Shown here piece after piece: positions 1 through 8,956 of a stretch of 64,000 nt of DNA. The DNA comes from Linnemannia hyalina. Its lineage: Eukaryota > Mortierellomycota > Mortierellomycetes > Mortierellales > Mortierellaceae. How positions within the stretch are numbered: position 1 is the stretch's first letter; each line of letters begins with the position of its first letter. The notes under the pieces are model-generated. The model had not been told where the DNA came from and made no database searches. It saw only the letters and a program-made list of their open reading frames with translations. The stretch covers positions 1 through 64,000 of the forward strand of contig JAHRHY010000034.1 of assembly GCA_019671135.1 (NCBI GenBank). Reading direction: 5' to 3'. A program made the position numbers and the translations under genes.

Positions 1-299
1 CTAAAAAACCCTAAAAAACCCTAAAAAACCCTAAAAAACCCTAAAAAACCCTAAAAAACCCTAAAAAACCCTAAAAAACCCTAAAAAACCCTAAAAAACC
101 CTAAAAAACCCTAAAAAACCCTAAAAACCCTAAAAAACCCTAAAAAACCCTAAAAAACCCTAAAAAACCCTAAAAAACCCTAAAAAACCCTAAAAAACCC
201 TAAAAAACCCTAAAAAACCCTAAAAAACCCTAAAAAACCCTAAAAAACCCTAAAAAACCCTAAAAAACCCTAAAAAACCCTAAAAAACCCTAAAAAAAA
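1..299. repeat. Terminal telomere tract, (CCCTAAAAAA)n
   Basis: About 30 head-to-tail copies of the 10-mer CCCTAAAAAA. The G strand (TTTTTTAGGG) runs 3'-outward at the left edge, as expected for a true chromosome end. One unit near 121-129 has five A instead of six, which shifts the register. The last unit is extended to eight A and runs into the pseudo-LTR of the adjacent PLE. Most fungi have TTAGGG, so this A/T-expanded unit is unusual. Confidence 0.95.
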
Positions 300-596
300 C
301 CCTTAAGAAACCCTAAATAACCCTAAAAAAAAATCCCTAAAATCCCTAAACCCTTAATTGAAGGGTATCCTTCAATGTAATCCCCTAAATAAACACGTTT
401 ATCGTACTCCCCGGGTCCTAAAGTAGACCCTACATACCTCACAAACAACTTTTAAACACTTTTTGCTGGAAAAAGAATTATTTCCTTTTTTGGGAAACAA
501 TACCGGTTCTCTAGGCTTTCCCTAGACTCGGAACGGCTCGTATCTAAACAGGTTTTAGTCGGCTCGGCCCGGATGTAAAACTGCAAAGTTGTTTTG

Positions 597-629
597 AAAG
601 TCGAAACTTTAATTTAAAGTTTCGACTTT
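597..629. other. Palindrome (hairpin) in PLE leader
   Basis: Arms AAAGTCGAAACTTTAA and TTAAAGTTTCGACTTT around a single T. The same structure lies at 4607-4639 in the second pseudo-LTR. It could be an RNA hairpin for packaging or RT recognition, but no function is shown. Confidence 0.8.
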
Positions 630-945
630 ACCCCCTATGATAGTTTCACCCATGACCATCCTTTTAAGTTTGTCGACTTTCAGACAGACTTGGAGTCATC
701 CGGAAACAACTTGAACCACATCTTTTTGTTGAAAGACAAGGTCCCCTTCGTTCTACTTCCCGTTAAAAAGACGTCAACAGAACTTAAGTCAACTGACACC
801 GGGATAGAAAGTATGGCACATGTACTCAAACTCGAAAGATAATTGGTTCATATCATAATAATCAAGATATGTCTATCCGTAAACAAATACTGCGGATTAG
901 AAATAGTTCACCCTTCTCAATGAGAGAAAGAGAATGGTGAAAAAG

Positions 946-953
946 TATATAAG
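946..953 (+). promoter_or_regulatory. TATA box of the PLE promoter
   Basis: TATATAAG lies about 140 bp upstream of the RT start codon at 1089. Because it is inside the pseudo-LTR, the same box recurs at 4956-4963 and would direct transcription rightwards from the inner copy. Confidence 0.55.
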
Positions 954-1088
954 AAGACAAGGCTGAAGAGAAAAAATCGAAACAAGCACTTGTCCCAACG
1001 TCTTCTTTCTTTTACACACTCTCAGTCCCTTAAACACCTTTTTCACACCCCTCCTATTATAAAAAAACCCTACTTCATTCTCACCACT

Positions 1089-4000
1089 ATGTCGAACATG
1101 AATATCCAAGGATCATCCGGTCGCCCCCAAGGTGGTCAAGACATCGCCTCCCTTTTGGCTCGCTCCGCCGAGACCAACCGAATGCGAGATGCCGCCATCA
1201 TTGCTGCCAGTGCCGCCCAAGCCCTTGCCCAAGCCCAAGACCCTGATGACTCCGAGATGGGAGTGGATCGCCCCCCGGCTGGATCCACCACCCTCGATGA
1301 CCTTATTATACGTTTGGGTTTAGCAACCCAGACGGAAGGTTCCTCTCTCCACCCTGGCAGTTATCTTCCCTCTTTTAAGAAGGGAGCTCTATCTGAAAAG
1401 GTGGCCGCTGACATTCTACACAAGTTTGTCAATAGAGCGGCCGTTTTGATGGATAAAGTCAAAGCGGCAGAGAAAGTTCTGCGAGAACTGAATGTACACA
1501 CAACTGCTGACTATTGGGGTAAACCCTTTGTGAACAACAATCGTGTTACATTGTCCAAGGAAGCACAAGCTTCTCTTAATGCTGAGTACAATCTACTCCT
1601 TGTCAATGTAATTCGCAATGACAAGGTTAGTGTGATTGCCAAGGCTCAAGAGGAACTTGATCAAACCCTTCCGAAAAACCTATCTGATGCATTACAGGCA
1701 TCATTGGTCTCTATTGAGACTAATGACCGTCTTACAATGCAAGGTAAGGACTATACTCGCACCCTTCTTAAGGCGGCTGCACAAGAGTTTGTCACTCAAG
1801 TACAGGCGCTGAGGGTTACCGCAGAACTTGAGGCAGTTAACAATGGATTAAAGGTACTCCATCAAATTGTCTATGACTGGTTTGCCCCGAGATTACATGC
1901 TATTCTCATTTCATCTAACCAATATCTTACTTCACCACGCTTAGAAAATCAAGCTGAACAAGACTTCCGCAAAGCGCGGAAAAGGCAAATCACCCCCTCA
2001 CAAGCGCAAGAACGAACTTTCCAAGTTCAAGGGCCCAAAAGGCCCCGCGCCCAAGAAGGGGAAGAACAACAAGAAGAACGGACCCAAACCCAAAGGACCC
2101 AAGAACCATCCCAAAGGGAAACATCCGTCCGCGAAGGCAGGCAACCAAAGAAGCCAAAATGGCGCGCGCCGAAACGCAGCCAGAAAGAAGTAATTCATCG
2201 CGATGTCCAAAGTTTTGATGGAGTAAACAACATTTCTTCCATCACTACTATTCCACATGATATTCTTATTGTTCTAAATAAAGGAGTCAACTTCAACATC
2301 CATAAACAGCCCAGGTATGATCTGTTAACTAAAGAGGTGTTGAAATTGAAAAAACAAATGTTTAAACAGCTTAAAAAAGCCGATAAATATATCACAAACA
2401 TTCACTTCAATGCGAACAAACCACAATTAATATCTGACTTAATTACATTGAGATCTTCAAACCCGCATAAGAAACTCCTTCCAAAAATCAACAAGACCAT
2501 CAAGTTTATGACAGACAATAAACTTATCATTGGCCCTGCTGATAAAAACTTGGGGCTGACTATTATGGATAGCAGCTGGTATCAGAACCAGTTGTTTAAT
2601 CTTCTTAATAATCGTAATCTTTATGAAAGAGACCCCTATATTGATGTCTATGTCTCCCTTAGGCATCTTAAACAATTCGCCGCACGTCTTGATCAAGAAG
2701 AACACAGAACTTTTGTTCGTGAAACTGCGGAAATAATGGAGGACCTATATAGAAAAAATAGTAACTATTTTACAATACCAGTTATGTATCTTCTTCCAAA
2801 GATTCATAAGTCGCCTATTAGCGTCCGCCCTATAGTGCCCTCCTATCCCTGGTTTACACATACGATCAGTGAGTTTGTCGATGAACAACTTCGCGATTAC
2901 TTGGTGGTATTCCGCCAAGAACTACCCGATACACCCACATTGATTCGTAAACTAGAACAATTCCATTTCAATCCAAGCTATGATTATTATGTCGCCACAT
3001 ATGATGTCATAAACATGTATGGAAGTATAAATGTAAATAATGCTATAGAAACTATCATTAATTACTTTGATAATGATCCAAGAGAAAACCACATCAGAGA
3101 TATGATGAATCTTGCGTATTGGGTTAATAAAAACTGTATTTTATCCGATGGTAAAAAACTATACAGACAAGTTACAGGACTCGCAATGGGGACGCCTATG
3201 GCGCCAACTTTTGCTCGCCTGTATGCATGCTGCGTAGAGAAAGGCTACATATTTAAAAATATACCCATTGACCAAGTTTACTTGGACATTGATGAGGATA
3301 CTTTTACACAACTTGACTTTCTTGGCAAACAAAAATTCGACTTGCAAATACTTAGATACATTGATGATGGGCTTGCCCTATTCGGTGTTCCTAGATACCA
3401 AGGAAATGTAGTTTACATGACCGAGGTAGCATCAGATCTTAAAGGCTACTTTAATGAAGCACTTTATAAGATCTATGAAGAAGCAAACGACTTGAACATT
3501 ACTATAGACCATGGACTCCATGGCCGCCAAGTAGCAATGCTTGACTTAAATATTACTATTGTTACTGAGAACTCAATTCAACGTATTGACATTAGTCCTC
3601 ATGACAAACCCATGAATAAACACCTATACACTAGTCCAGATACTTATTTCCCTAATAAATATATTTTCAACTGGATTAATGGTGAAAACCAGCGTTTAAT
3701 CCGGAACTCCGGCTATGCTAGTTATCACAAAGTTGCAAGACAGAACTTTATTAAGTTCCTCATACACCGCAACTATCCTGAACCCGTCATTCAAGAACAA
3801 CTCGGAATGCACAGTTACGAAGAACGACATCAGTTGTTGTATGGTCGTACTGCTCAGAGCCAGGCTCCCGCCGATTATAATCCACCATCAGATAAAGATG
3901 AGGATGATGATATTGAAAAGAGATTCTTTTTAAAGAATATTCCTGGTAGACACAAAGTTGAACGCTTTGGTCGTAACGTAGTTCAGGCTATCCTAAAATC

Positions 4001-4127
4001 CAATCCCACTAAATTTAAAGATGTTAGTGCAAACTGGATAATCTATAGAGGTTCAAACATCCGCGATGAGTTGAACAAGTATAATAGAAAGATCTTAGGT
4101 CAACGCCAAATCTCGGCGAGGCTCTAA
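1089..4127 (+). CDS. Penelope-like reverse transcriptase, EN-minus
   Basis: 1012 aa from the ATG at 1089; the frame is open further upstream but only from non-ATG codons. Residues 1 to about 290 match no domain I recognise. Residues about 300-375 are rich in Gln, Arg, Pro and Glu and probably disordered or nucleic-acid binding. The RT domain spans roughly 400-830. PLE-type signatures are PADKNLGL (near 483), LPKIHKSP (near 569), first catalytic Asp 639 in TYDVINMYG, GLAMGTPMAP, and the RYIDD box (Tyr757, Asp759, Asp760). The C-terminal 180 residues have an acidic stretch (DEDDDIE) but no GIY-YIG nuclease. The reading frame is uninterrupted, so the copy may be active. By family analogy it would copy its own RNA onto chromosome ends. 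Confidence 0.88.
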   Translation: MSNMNIQGSSGRPQGGQDIASLLARSAETNRMRDAAIIAASAAQALAQAQDPDDSEMGVDRPPAGSTTLDDLIIRLGLATQTEGSSLHPGSYLPSFKKGALSEKVAADILHKFVNRAAVLMDKVKAAEKVLRELNVHTTADYWGKPFVNNNRVTLSKEAQASLNAEYNLLLVNVIRNDKVSVIAKAQEELDQTLPKNLSDALQASLVSIETNDRLTMQGKDYTRTLLKAAAQEFVTQVQALRVTAELEAVNNGLKVLHQIVYDWFAPRLHAILISSNQYLTSPRLENQAEQDFRKARKRQITPSQAQERTFQVQGPKRPRAQEGEEQQEERTQTQRTQEPSQRETSVREGRQPKKPKWRAPKRSQKEVIHRDVQSFDGVNNISSITTIPHDILIVLNKGVNFNIHKQPRYDLLTKEVLKLKKQMFKQLKKADKYITNIHFNANKPQLISDLITLRSSNPHKKLLPKINKTIKFMTDNKLIIGPADKNLGLTIMDSSWYQNQLFNLLNNRNLYERDPYIDVYVSLRHLKQFAARLDQEEHRTFVRETAEIMEDLYRKNSNYFTIPVMYLLPKIHKSPISVRPIVPSYPWFTHTISEFVDEQLRDYLVVFRQELPDTPTLIRKLEQFHFNPSYDYYVATYDVINMYGSINVNNAIETIINYFDNDPRENHIRDMMNLAYWVNKNCILSDGKKLYRQVTGLAMGTPMAPTFARLYACCVEKGYIFKNIPIDQVYLDIDEDTFTQLDFLGKQKFDLQILRYIDDGLALFGVPRYQGNVVYMTEVASDLKGYFNEALYKIYEEANDLNITIDHGLHGRQVAMLDLNITIVTENSIQRIDISPHDKPMNKHLYTSPDTYFPNKYIFNWINGENQRLIRNSGYASYHKVARQNFIKFLIHRNYPEPVIQEQLGMHSYEERHQLLYGRTAQSQAPADYNPPSDKDEDDDIEKRFFLKNIPGRHKVERFGRNVVQAILKSNPTKFKDVSANWIIYRGSNIRDELNKYNRKILGQRQISARL

Positions 4128-4304
4128 GGATGACATACAATGAGTATTAATCGTCTATCTAGACGTTATACCCAGAACCCCATATCTTACACTTGGTTTT
4201 AATTGAATATATATTTTATGGGATTTAATAGAGTTAGGTAATCTTAGGTTTTTTGAGGGAGTCTTAGCGGTAAGGGCTAGACTTGATCCTCTTTGACCCC
4301 GATA
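4128..4304 (+). other. 3' tail of the PLE
   Basis: AT-rich, non-coding stretch between the RT stop codon and the second pseudo-LTR. It contains a short dyad (cgtctatctagacg) near 4151. I see no other structure. Confidence 0.5.
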
Positions 4305-5082
4305 AAAAACCCTTAAGAAACCCTAAATAACCCTAAAAAAAAATCCCTAAAATCCCTAAACCCTTAATTGAAGGGTATCCTTCAATGTAATCCCCTAAAT
4401 AAACACGTTTATCGTACTCCCCGGGTCCTAAAGTAGACCCTACATACCTCACAAACAACTTTTAAACACTTTTTGCTGGAAAAAGAATTATTTCCTTTTT
4501 TGGGAAACAATACCGGTTCTCTAGGCTTTCCCTAGACTCGGAACGGCTCGTATCTAAACAGGTTTTAGTCGGCTCGGCCCGGATGTAAAACTGCAAAGTT
4601 GTTTTGAAAGTCGAAACTTTAATTTAAAGTTTCGACTTTACCCCCTATGATAGTTTCACCCATGACCATCCTTTTAAGTTTGTCGACTTTCAGACAGACT
4701 TGGAGTCATCCGGAAACAACTTGAACCACATCTTTTTGTTGAAAGACAAGGTCCCCTTCGTTCTACTTCCCGTTAAAAAGACGTCAACAGAACTTAAGTC
4801 AACTGACACCGGGATAGAAAGTATGGCACATGTACTCAAACTCGAAAGATAATTGGTTCATATCATAATAATCAAGATATGTCTATCCGTAAACAAATAC
4901 TGCGGATTAGAAATAGTTCACCCTTCTCAATGAGAGAAAGAGAATGGTGAAAAAGTATATAAGAAGACAAGGCTGAAGAGAAAAAATCGAAACAAGCACT
5001 TGTCCCAACGTCTTCTTTCTTTTACACACTCTCAGTCCCTTAAACACCTTTTTCACACCCCTCCTATTATAAAAAAACCCTA
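4305..5082 (+). repeat. PLE pseudo-LTR, proximal copy
   Basis: Second copy of the 778-bp leader, identical by eye to 295-1072. It stops exactly where the distal copy has its internal telomere-like unit. In place of the RT start region it continues into telomere repeats. This is the partial head-to-tail arrangement typical of EN-minus PLEs. Confidence 0.9.
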
Positions 5083-5150
5083 AAAAACCCTAAAAAACCC
5101 TAAAAAAACCCTAAAAAACCCTAAAAAACCCTAAAAAACCCTAAAAAAAA
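5073..5150. repeat. Interstitial telomeric tract
   Basis: About seven CCCTAAAAAA-type units, one with seven A and the last with eight A. They are oriented like the terminal telomere. They mark a former chromosome end on to which the PLE was added. Confidence 0.9.
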
Positions 5151-5179
5151 GCCTTTTCCACAACAAAACCAAACCCTAT
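5151..5179 (+). other. 29-bp remnant of a Ty3 (element A type) leader
   Basis: The sequence starting gccttttccacaacaaaacc is identical to 26840-26868, the leader of Ty3 element A just after its poly(A) run. Here it is joined on the left to telomere repeats and on the right to composite unit 1. Confidence 0.8.
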
Positions 5180-5673
5180 GCGGCCCCTTCATGTGCAGAG
5201 GATATAAAAAGGCATATAAAAAATATCCAAAGTCCAAGGAACGGAGTGTTGACTTCCATAACTGGCATATCTCTTCATAGTGGGCAACAGAACACAGAAT
5301 AAAATAGCAATAGACAGCACAAGAATTTTTAAAATGTAATCTCTCCCCTGTATTTCACGACAAAGATACAGTTGAGAATACAAGTGCTTTCGATGATCAC
5401 ATACAAGAACTACTCTGTCGAATCTTGCAGTGAGGGTTACAGTTTAATAGTAGATGAACACATTCAAGATATTGGTGAGCGAAAAATAAGAAGACTTTGT
5501 TGTTTGGAGAATGTAGTTGTGTTTAGTAGGATAATCGCGCAAGGAATGTTACAGTGGTTGTTTTAAATGGTTGATATCATACATACACTCTCCTCTAATG
5601 GACGCGGTGGATATCGTCAAGATCTGCAGAGATGTAACAAACACCATATGATAATTTGGACTTGAAAGGCCTC
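5180..5673. repeat. R1 direct repeat, copy A (left end of unit 1)
   Basis: R1 is a 495-bp sequence from GCGGCCCCTTCATG to CTTGAAAGGCCTCC, with imperfect terminal inverted repeats (GGCCCCTTCA / TGAAAGGCC). This copy differs at a few positions from B, C and E (for example atgaacacattcaagatat). A 64-codon open frame on its minus strand starts with TTG, not ATG, and is not supported as a gene. Confidence 0.85.
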
Positions 5674-5912
5674 CTTACAGGTTAATAGTAGATGGACATA
5701 TTCAAGAGTTTGGTGTGCAAAAAATAAGAAGACTTTGTTGTTTGGAGAATAGGTTGGTGTTTAGTAGGATAGTTAAACAAAAAATGTTACAATGGTTGTC
5801 TTATATGCTTGGTATCATATATACATTCTCATCCCATAGTCGCTATGGATATTGTCGAGATCTACAGAGATGTAACAAACACCATATGATAACTTGAACT
5901 TGAAAGGCCTCC
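5674..5912. repeat. Partial, divergent second half of R1 in tandem
   Basis: Begins ttacaggttaatag and ends at the R1 terminus GGCCTCC. It repeats the second half of R1 but with a distinct variant (ataggttggtg, agttaaacaa, atatgcttggtatc). Unit 2 lacks it, which accounts for most of the length difference between the units. Confidence 0.8.
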
Positions 5913-6035
5913 TAGGTGGAAGTGTCGAAGACATGTTACATTTTTAAAAAGTTCATGCTATATATACAACCACAAATGCCAACTGTTGACAATTGGATAG
6001 TTTTTAAAATATCTACTCTTCATCTGTCTCAACAA

Positions 6036-8282
6036 CTACCAAAACTTTACATCTGGAGAGTACAATTTAGGCAATTCCTCGATCGTGAACCCCATGGCAA
6101 TTAACTTCTGCTTTTGTTTGTTGTTGGTAAATTTGTCTCGACTATAGTTACTGTCACCGTTTGCAGGTATCTTATACAGCAGTCCAACAATAATGTCCTC
6201 TTCGTACCTCTTGAGCAGATGACATCCGTCGAAAAGGTAGTTGGTTGCATATTCATGCTTCTTGTCAAACGAACATGTTGTCCATTTAATTTCGTCTTTA
6301 TCTATGACGATTATACCCGAGGAGCTTTTATCTTTAGGGTACCTTTTCCACATAACATCCTCAGCATCTTTATCATCCTCAGCATCTTTATCATCTTCAG
6401 CATCGTTATCACCCTCAGCATCTTTGTCATCCTCAGCATCGTTATCACCCTCAGCATCTTTGTCATCTTCAGCATCTTTATCACCCACCGCATCTTTGTC
6501 ATCCTCAGCATCTTTATCGCCCTCAGCATCTTTATCATCCTCACATGTGCTCTCATCTTTCTGTGGCAAGCTTTGCTTATGCTCATGCGGTTTAAATCCC
6601 ATAGCAAACAACTTCTCTTTTTCCTTCTGGCTAAGAGAATGACACTCTACATTCTCTGCAGCAATATGGTCATCAGTCATCAAGCCGATTACAGTGTCTT
6701 TTTTGCGCATCTTGAGAATGTGCATTCCATTTACAAGTACATTCTCGGAATATTCCAAGTACTTGTTAAGTTTTTTCCATATCACCTTGGATTTATCTGT
6801 TGGTCCTTCTACTGGTACTTCTTCTTCTACTTCGATCTCCTCGTTGAAAAGCGTCTTTCTCTCTTCATCAGACAATGGTTGAAGTTTCATCTTGCTAAGC
6901 ATGGAGCGTTCCAAGATATCCAACTCTGGAACATCACCGACACCGCGCAGAGCATCAAGCGTAAACAGGCCAACGTATGTATTCTTTCCAGATAGCCTGA
7001 CAATGTACTTGCCATTCATCGTAAACTTAGTTGCATACTCAAGCATGTCGTTATTAGGATGAATCATCCATCCTCTGTCCTTCGCACGTGCTATGTCTTT
7101 CTCTGATCTAATGTTATGCACCGTTGTGGCCAGTGCAAATGTATGTTCATCTTTTCCATCCTTAGAAACGTCTACATTAGAAGATGGCTCTGCATTTTTG
7201 GGCATCTCTGAATGCCTTTTCTTTCGAGAAGTCTTCTTCTCATCATCCTTAGATGACTTTTTATGAGATAGTTTTTCATCAGGGTTATCCTTAGAGGTAT
7301 CATCTCCAGATTCTACATCAGGTCTGTTATTGGACTTGCCATCATCAGAGTCTTTATCATCAGGGGAATCATCGTCAGAGCCAGCATCATCAGACGTATC
7401 ACCATCATCTGTATCATCGTCAGAATTCTCATCAGCAGAAGACTCTTCTATTTTTTCTACATCAGCAGGAGTTGCCTCTTGGAGTCCCATCTTTTGTAAT
7501 ATACGTACCTCTTTGTCAGATAATTTCGGTACAGGAAGATTTTTCCCCATGAGCTCAGGTGGACACAATACAATGTAGAGGTCCTTTTCCTTCAGCTTAA
7601 TAATGTACTTGCCATTTACAGTATAGTTTTTTGCATACAGGAAAGCTGGATTAGTTGCATAACGCATCCATATGCCTGTATTAGCGAGTGGTACATTTTT
7701 CTTGGACGTTATGTCAACTACCTTTGGACTCAACGGAAAGGAGACGGCAATTATATCTTCTTCATCATCATCGGACGGCTCCTCATCCGATGACTCCTGC
7801 TTGTTTCTCTTTCGCTTCTTTGGTTCTTCATCCTCGGAAGTCATATCATCATCTGAAGGGACAAACTCAGGAGTATGTGTCTTCTTGGTTATCTTGGAAG
7901 ACTTGGTACGCTTGTTGGCAGGTGCCTTATTGTTACTGCTTTTCATATGACCTTTATGCTGCTCTCGATGACGTCCACAGTATGTTTCACCAAGTTTGGC
8001 TACACTACCACAATTAGCGCCCTTAATGGTTGTGCCTTGACACTTGCGCGCAGGATCGTGGACATAACAATGCATGCCTTCATCATCAACTTCCTTCATG
8101 CATTTGCGCTTGGACTTGGTGCACTTTGCACCACAAAAGTAGTATCTCTCTACTCCCTCATCCTCATCAAGCGCCTTAAAGATCTTATTTGCATCTTTCT
8201 TGGTAAACTCCACTCCCTTCTTAGAAGAAAATGTCTCGAAGGCCTTGGTGATGAGCTCGATTGTAAGCTGAACGTACTGCAT
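6036..8282 (-). CDS. 748-aa Cys/His-motif and acidic-repeat protein of composite unit 1
   Basis: Function unknown. The N-terminal part has two tandem Cys/His clusters likely to bind zinc: C50, C54, C61, C72, H75 and C81, C91, C102, H105. They are of the CxxxxKxGxxC...YCxxH kind often seen in giant-virus proteins. Four copies of a roughly 65-residue module follow (about 205-267, 405-468, 501-563, 666-732), each with a pattern like YA..y..NGkyI.kl..kd..vGL and ending L..MG. They are separated by basic linkers (KKRKRNK, KKTSRKKR; possible nuclear signals) and acidic Asp/Ser-rich stretches. Residues about 584-642 are ten near-perfect repeats of a 6-residue DKDAED-type unit (18-bp minisatellite). 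The protein in unit 2 appears identical. Being next to the transposase in both units, it is probably an accessory or passenger factor of the element (inference). Confidence 0.75.
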   Translation of the reverse strand: MQYVQLTIELITKAFETFSSKKGVEFTKKDANKIFKALDEDEGVERYYFCGAKCTKSKRKCMKEVDDEGMHCYVHDPARKCQGTTIKGANCGSVAKLGETYCGRHREQHKGHMKSSNNKAPANKRTKSSKITKKTHTPEFVPSDDDMTSEDEEPKKRKRNKQESSDEEPSDDDEEDIIAVSFPLSPKVVDITSKKNVPLANTGIWMRYATNPAFLYAKNYTVNGKYIIKLKEKDLYIVLCPPELMGKNLPVPKLSDKEVRILQKMGLQEATPADVEKIEESSADENSDDDTDDGDTSDDAGSDDDSPDDKDSDDGKSNNRPDVESGDDTSKDNPDEKLSHKKSSKDDEKKTSRKKRHSEMPKNAEPSSNVDVSKDGKDEHTFALATTVHNIRSEKDIARAKDRGWMIHPNNDMLEYATKFTMNGKYIVRLSGKNTYVGLFTLDALRGVGDVPELDILERSMLSKMKLQPLSDEERKTLFNEEIEVEEEVPVEGPTDKSKVIWKKLNKYLEYSENVLVNGMHILKMRKKDTVIGLMTDDHIAAENVECHSLSQKEKEKLFAMGFKPHEHKQSLPQKDESTCEDDKDAEGDKDAEDDKDAVGDKDAEDDKDAEGDNDAEDDKDAEGDNDAEDDKDAEDDKDAEDVMWKRYPKDKSSSGIIVIDKDEIKWTTCSFDKKHEYATNYLFDGCHLLKRYEEDIIVGLLYKIPANGDSNYSRDKFTNNKQKQKLIAMGFTIEELPKLYSPDVKFW

Positions 8283-8956
8283 GTTTTTGGATATGAACGA
8301 TATAGATTGTACTTGTGGTATGGTGGGTGTGAATGACTTTTCAGTTTATGTGTGGTAGATTGCAGCTGCTTAGTACACTGATATAAAGAATTGCAATAAA
8401 AGATGGTTGTATAGGTATGGATGGTTGTATAGATATGGATAATGGTTGGTTGGTTACTAGATAAGATAAAGATTAAGCAAGAGGGAAGTGGAGTCCTTTA
8501 TTTATACTAATTCATGGGACACTGCCACACTGGATATTAATAGCGCTTGCTTATTAACACTGCTTGGCGCTTAGTAACAAAAGAGTTTTAAAAAGGCATC
8601 TAAGTGGTTAATAACGTAGTGTTCCTCGTATGACGTAGATCTTGCTTATTAAGACTGCTTGGCGTTAAAGACGGGGTTTAAAAATGGTTAAGAATGTAGT
8701 ATTCTTTTATGACGTAGGTTTGTACATGTGTTTATGTATTCTTTTATGACGTAGGTTTGTACATGTGTTTATCCTCTTTGTTAAATAAAAAGGAATGTTG
8801 TAGAATAGCATAGAATAGCATCCGATCTACTACAATAATACCATGACTTTTAATAATAGATACCGGTGCATATTAGCGTCTAGGCAGTTAATACCGTATC
8901 TCAACGCTGACTAAATAGGCTATGTATGTCTATTCTTTTAAAAACCTGCAATAAGT
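8283..8956. promoter_or_regulatory. Intergenic control region of composite unit 1
   Basis: Both genes are on the minus strand, so this is the promoter of the 748-aa gene and the 3' flank of the transposase. It holds repeated short blocks: cttgcttattaa.actgcttggcg twice (about 8545 and 8643), and a tandem 35-bp repeat carrying TATGACGTAGGTTTGTACAT (8699-8772). TGACGTA, a CRE/bZIP-like core, occurs three times. Repeated bZIP-like sites suggest regulated expression, but this is inference. Confidence 0.45.

Larger units (their letters stand above)
295..1072 (+). repeat. PLE pseudo-LTR, distal copy
   Basis: Matches 4305-5082 at a constant offset of 4010 with no difference seen by eye. It starts with degenerate telomere-like units (ccctaaataa, atccctaaa). 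It contains a 33-nt near-perfect palindrome at 597-629 (16-bp arms, one central base) and a TATA box near 946. It ends at an internal telomere-like unit (AAAAAAACCCTA, 1061-1072), 16 bp before the RT start codon. I found no clear hammerhead-ribozyme core. Confidence 0.9.
295..5082 (+). mobile_element. Telomere-attached, endonuclease-less Penelope-like element (Athena/Coprina type)
   Basis: The unit consists of a 778-bp leader (pseudo-LTR), one reverse-transcriptase ORF, about 180 bp of 3' tail, and a second copy of the 778-bp leader that ends directly in telomeric repeats. The 5' end faces the telomere and the 3' end the chromosome interior. This is the orientation expected if the chromosome's G-strand 3' end primes reverse transcription of the element RNA. 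No GIY-YIG endonuclease follows the RT, matching the EN-minus PLEs known from rotifer and fungal telomeres. Identification rests on the RT motifs and on the location. Confidence 0.85.

Noticed and set aside
597..629. Hammerhead ribozyme in the PLE pseudo-LTR
   Set aside because: PLE leaders often carry one, but I could not find the CTGATGA and GAAA core; only a plain palindrome is present.
5189..5383. 64-codon open frame found in all five R1 copies
   Set aside because: It begins with TTG, not ATG. Its presence in all copies is explained by the near-identity of R1, and it spans the repeat terminus.
6114..6995. 293-codon frame opposite the 748-aa gene, with hydrophobic repeats
   Set aside because: It is the antisense of the acidic minisatellite and the module region; the repeats are mirrored by the real gene.
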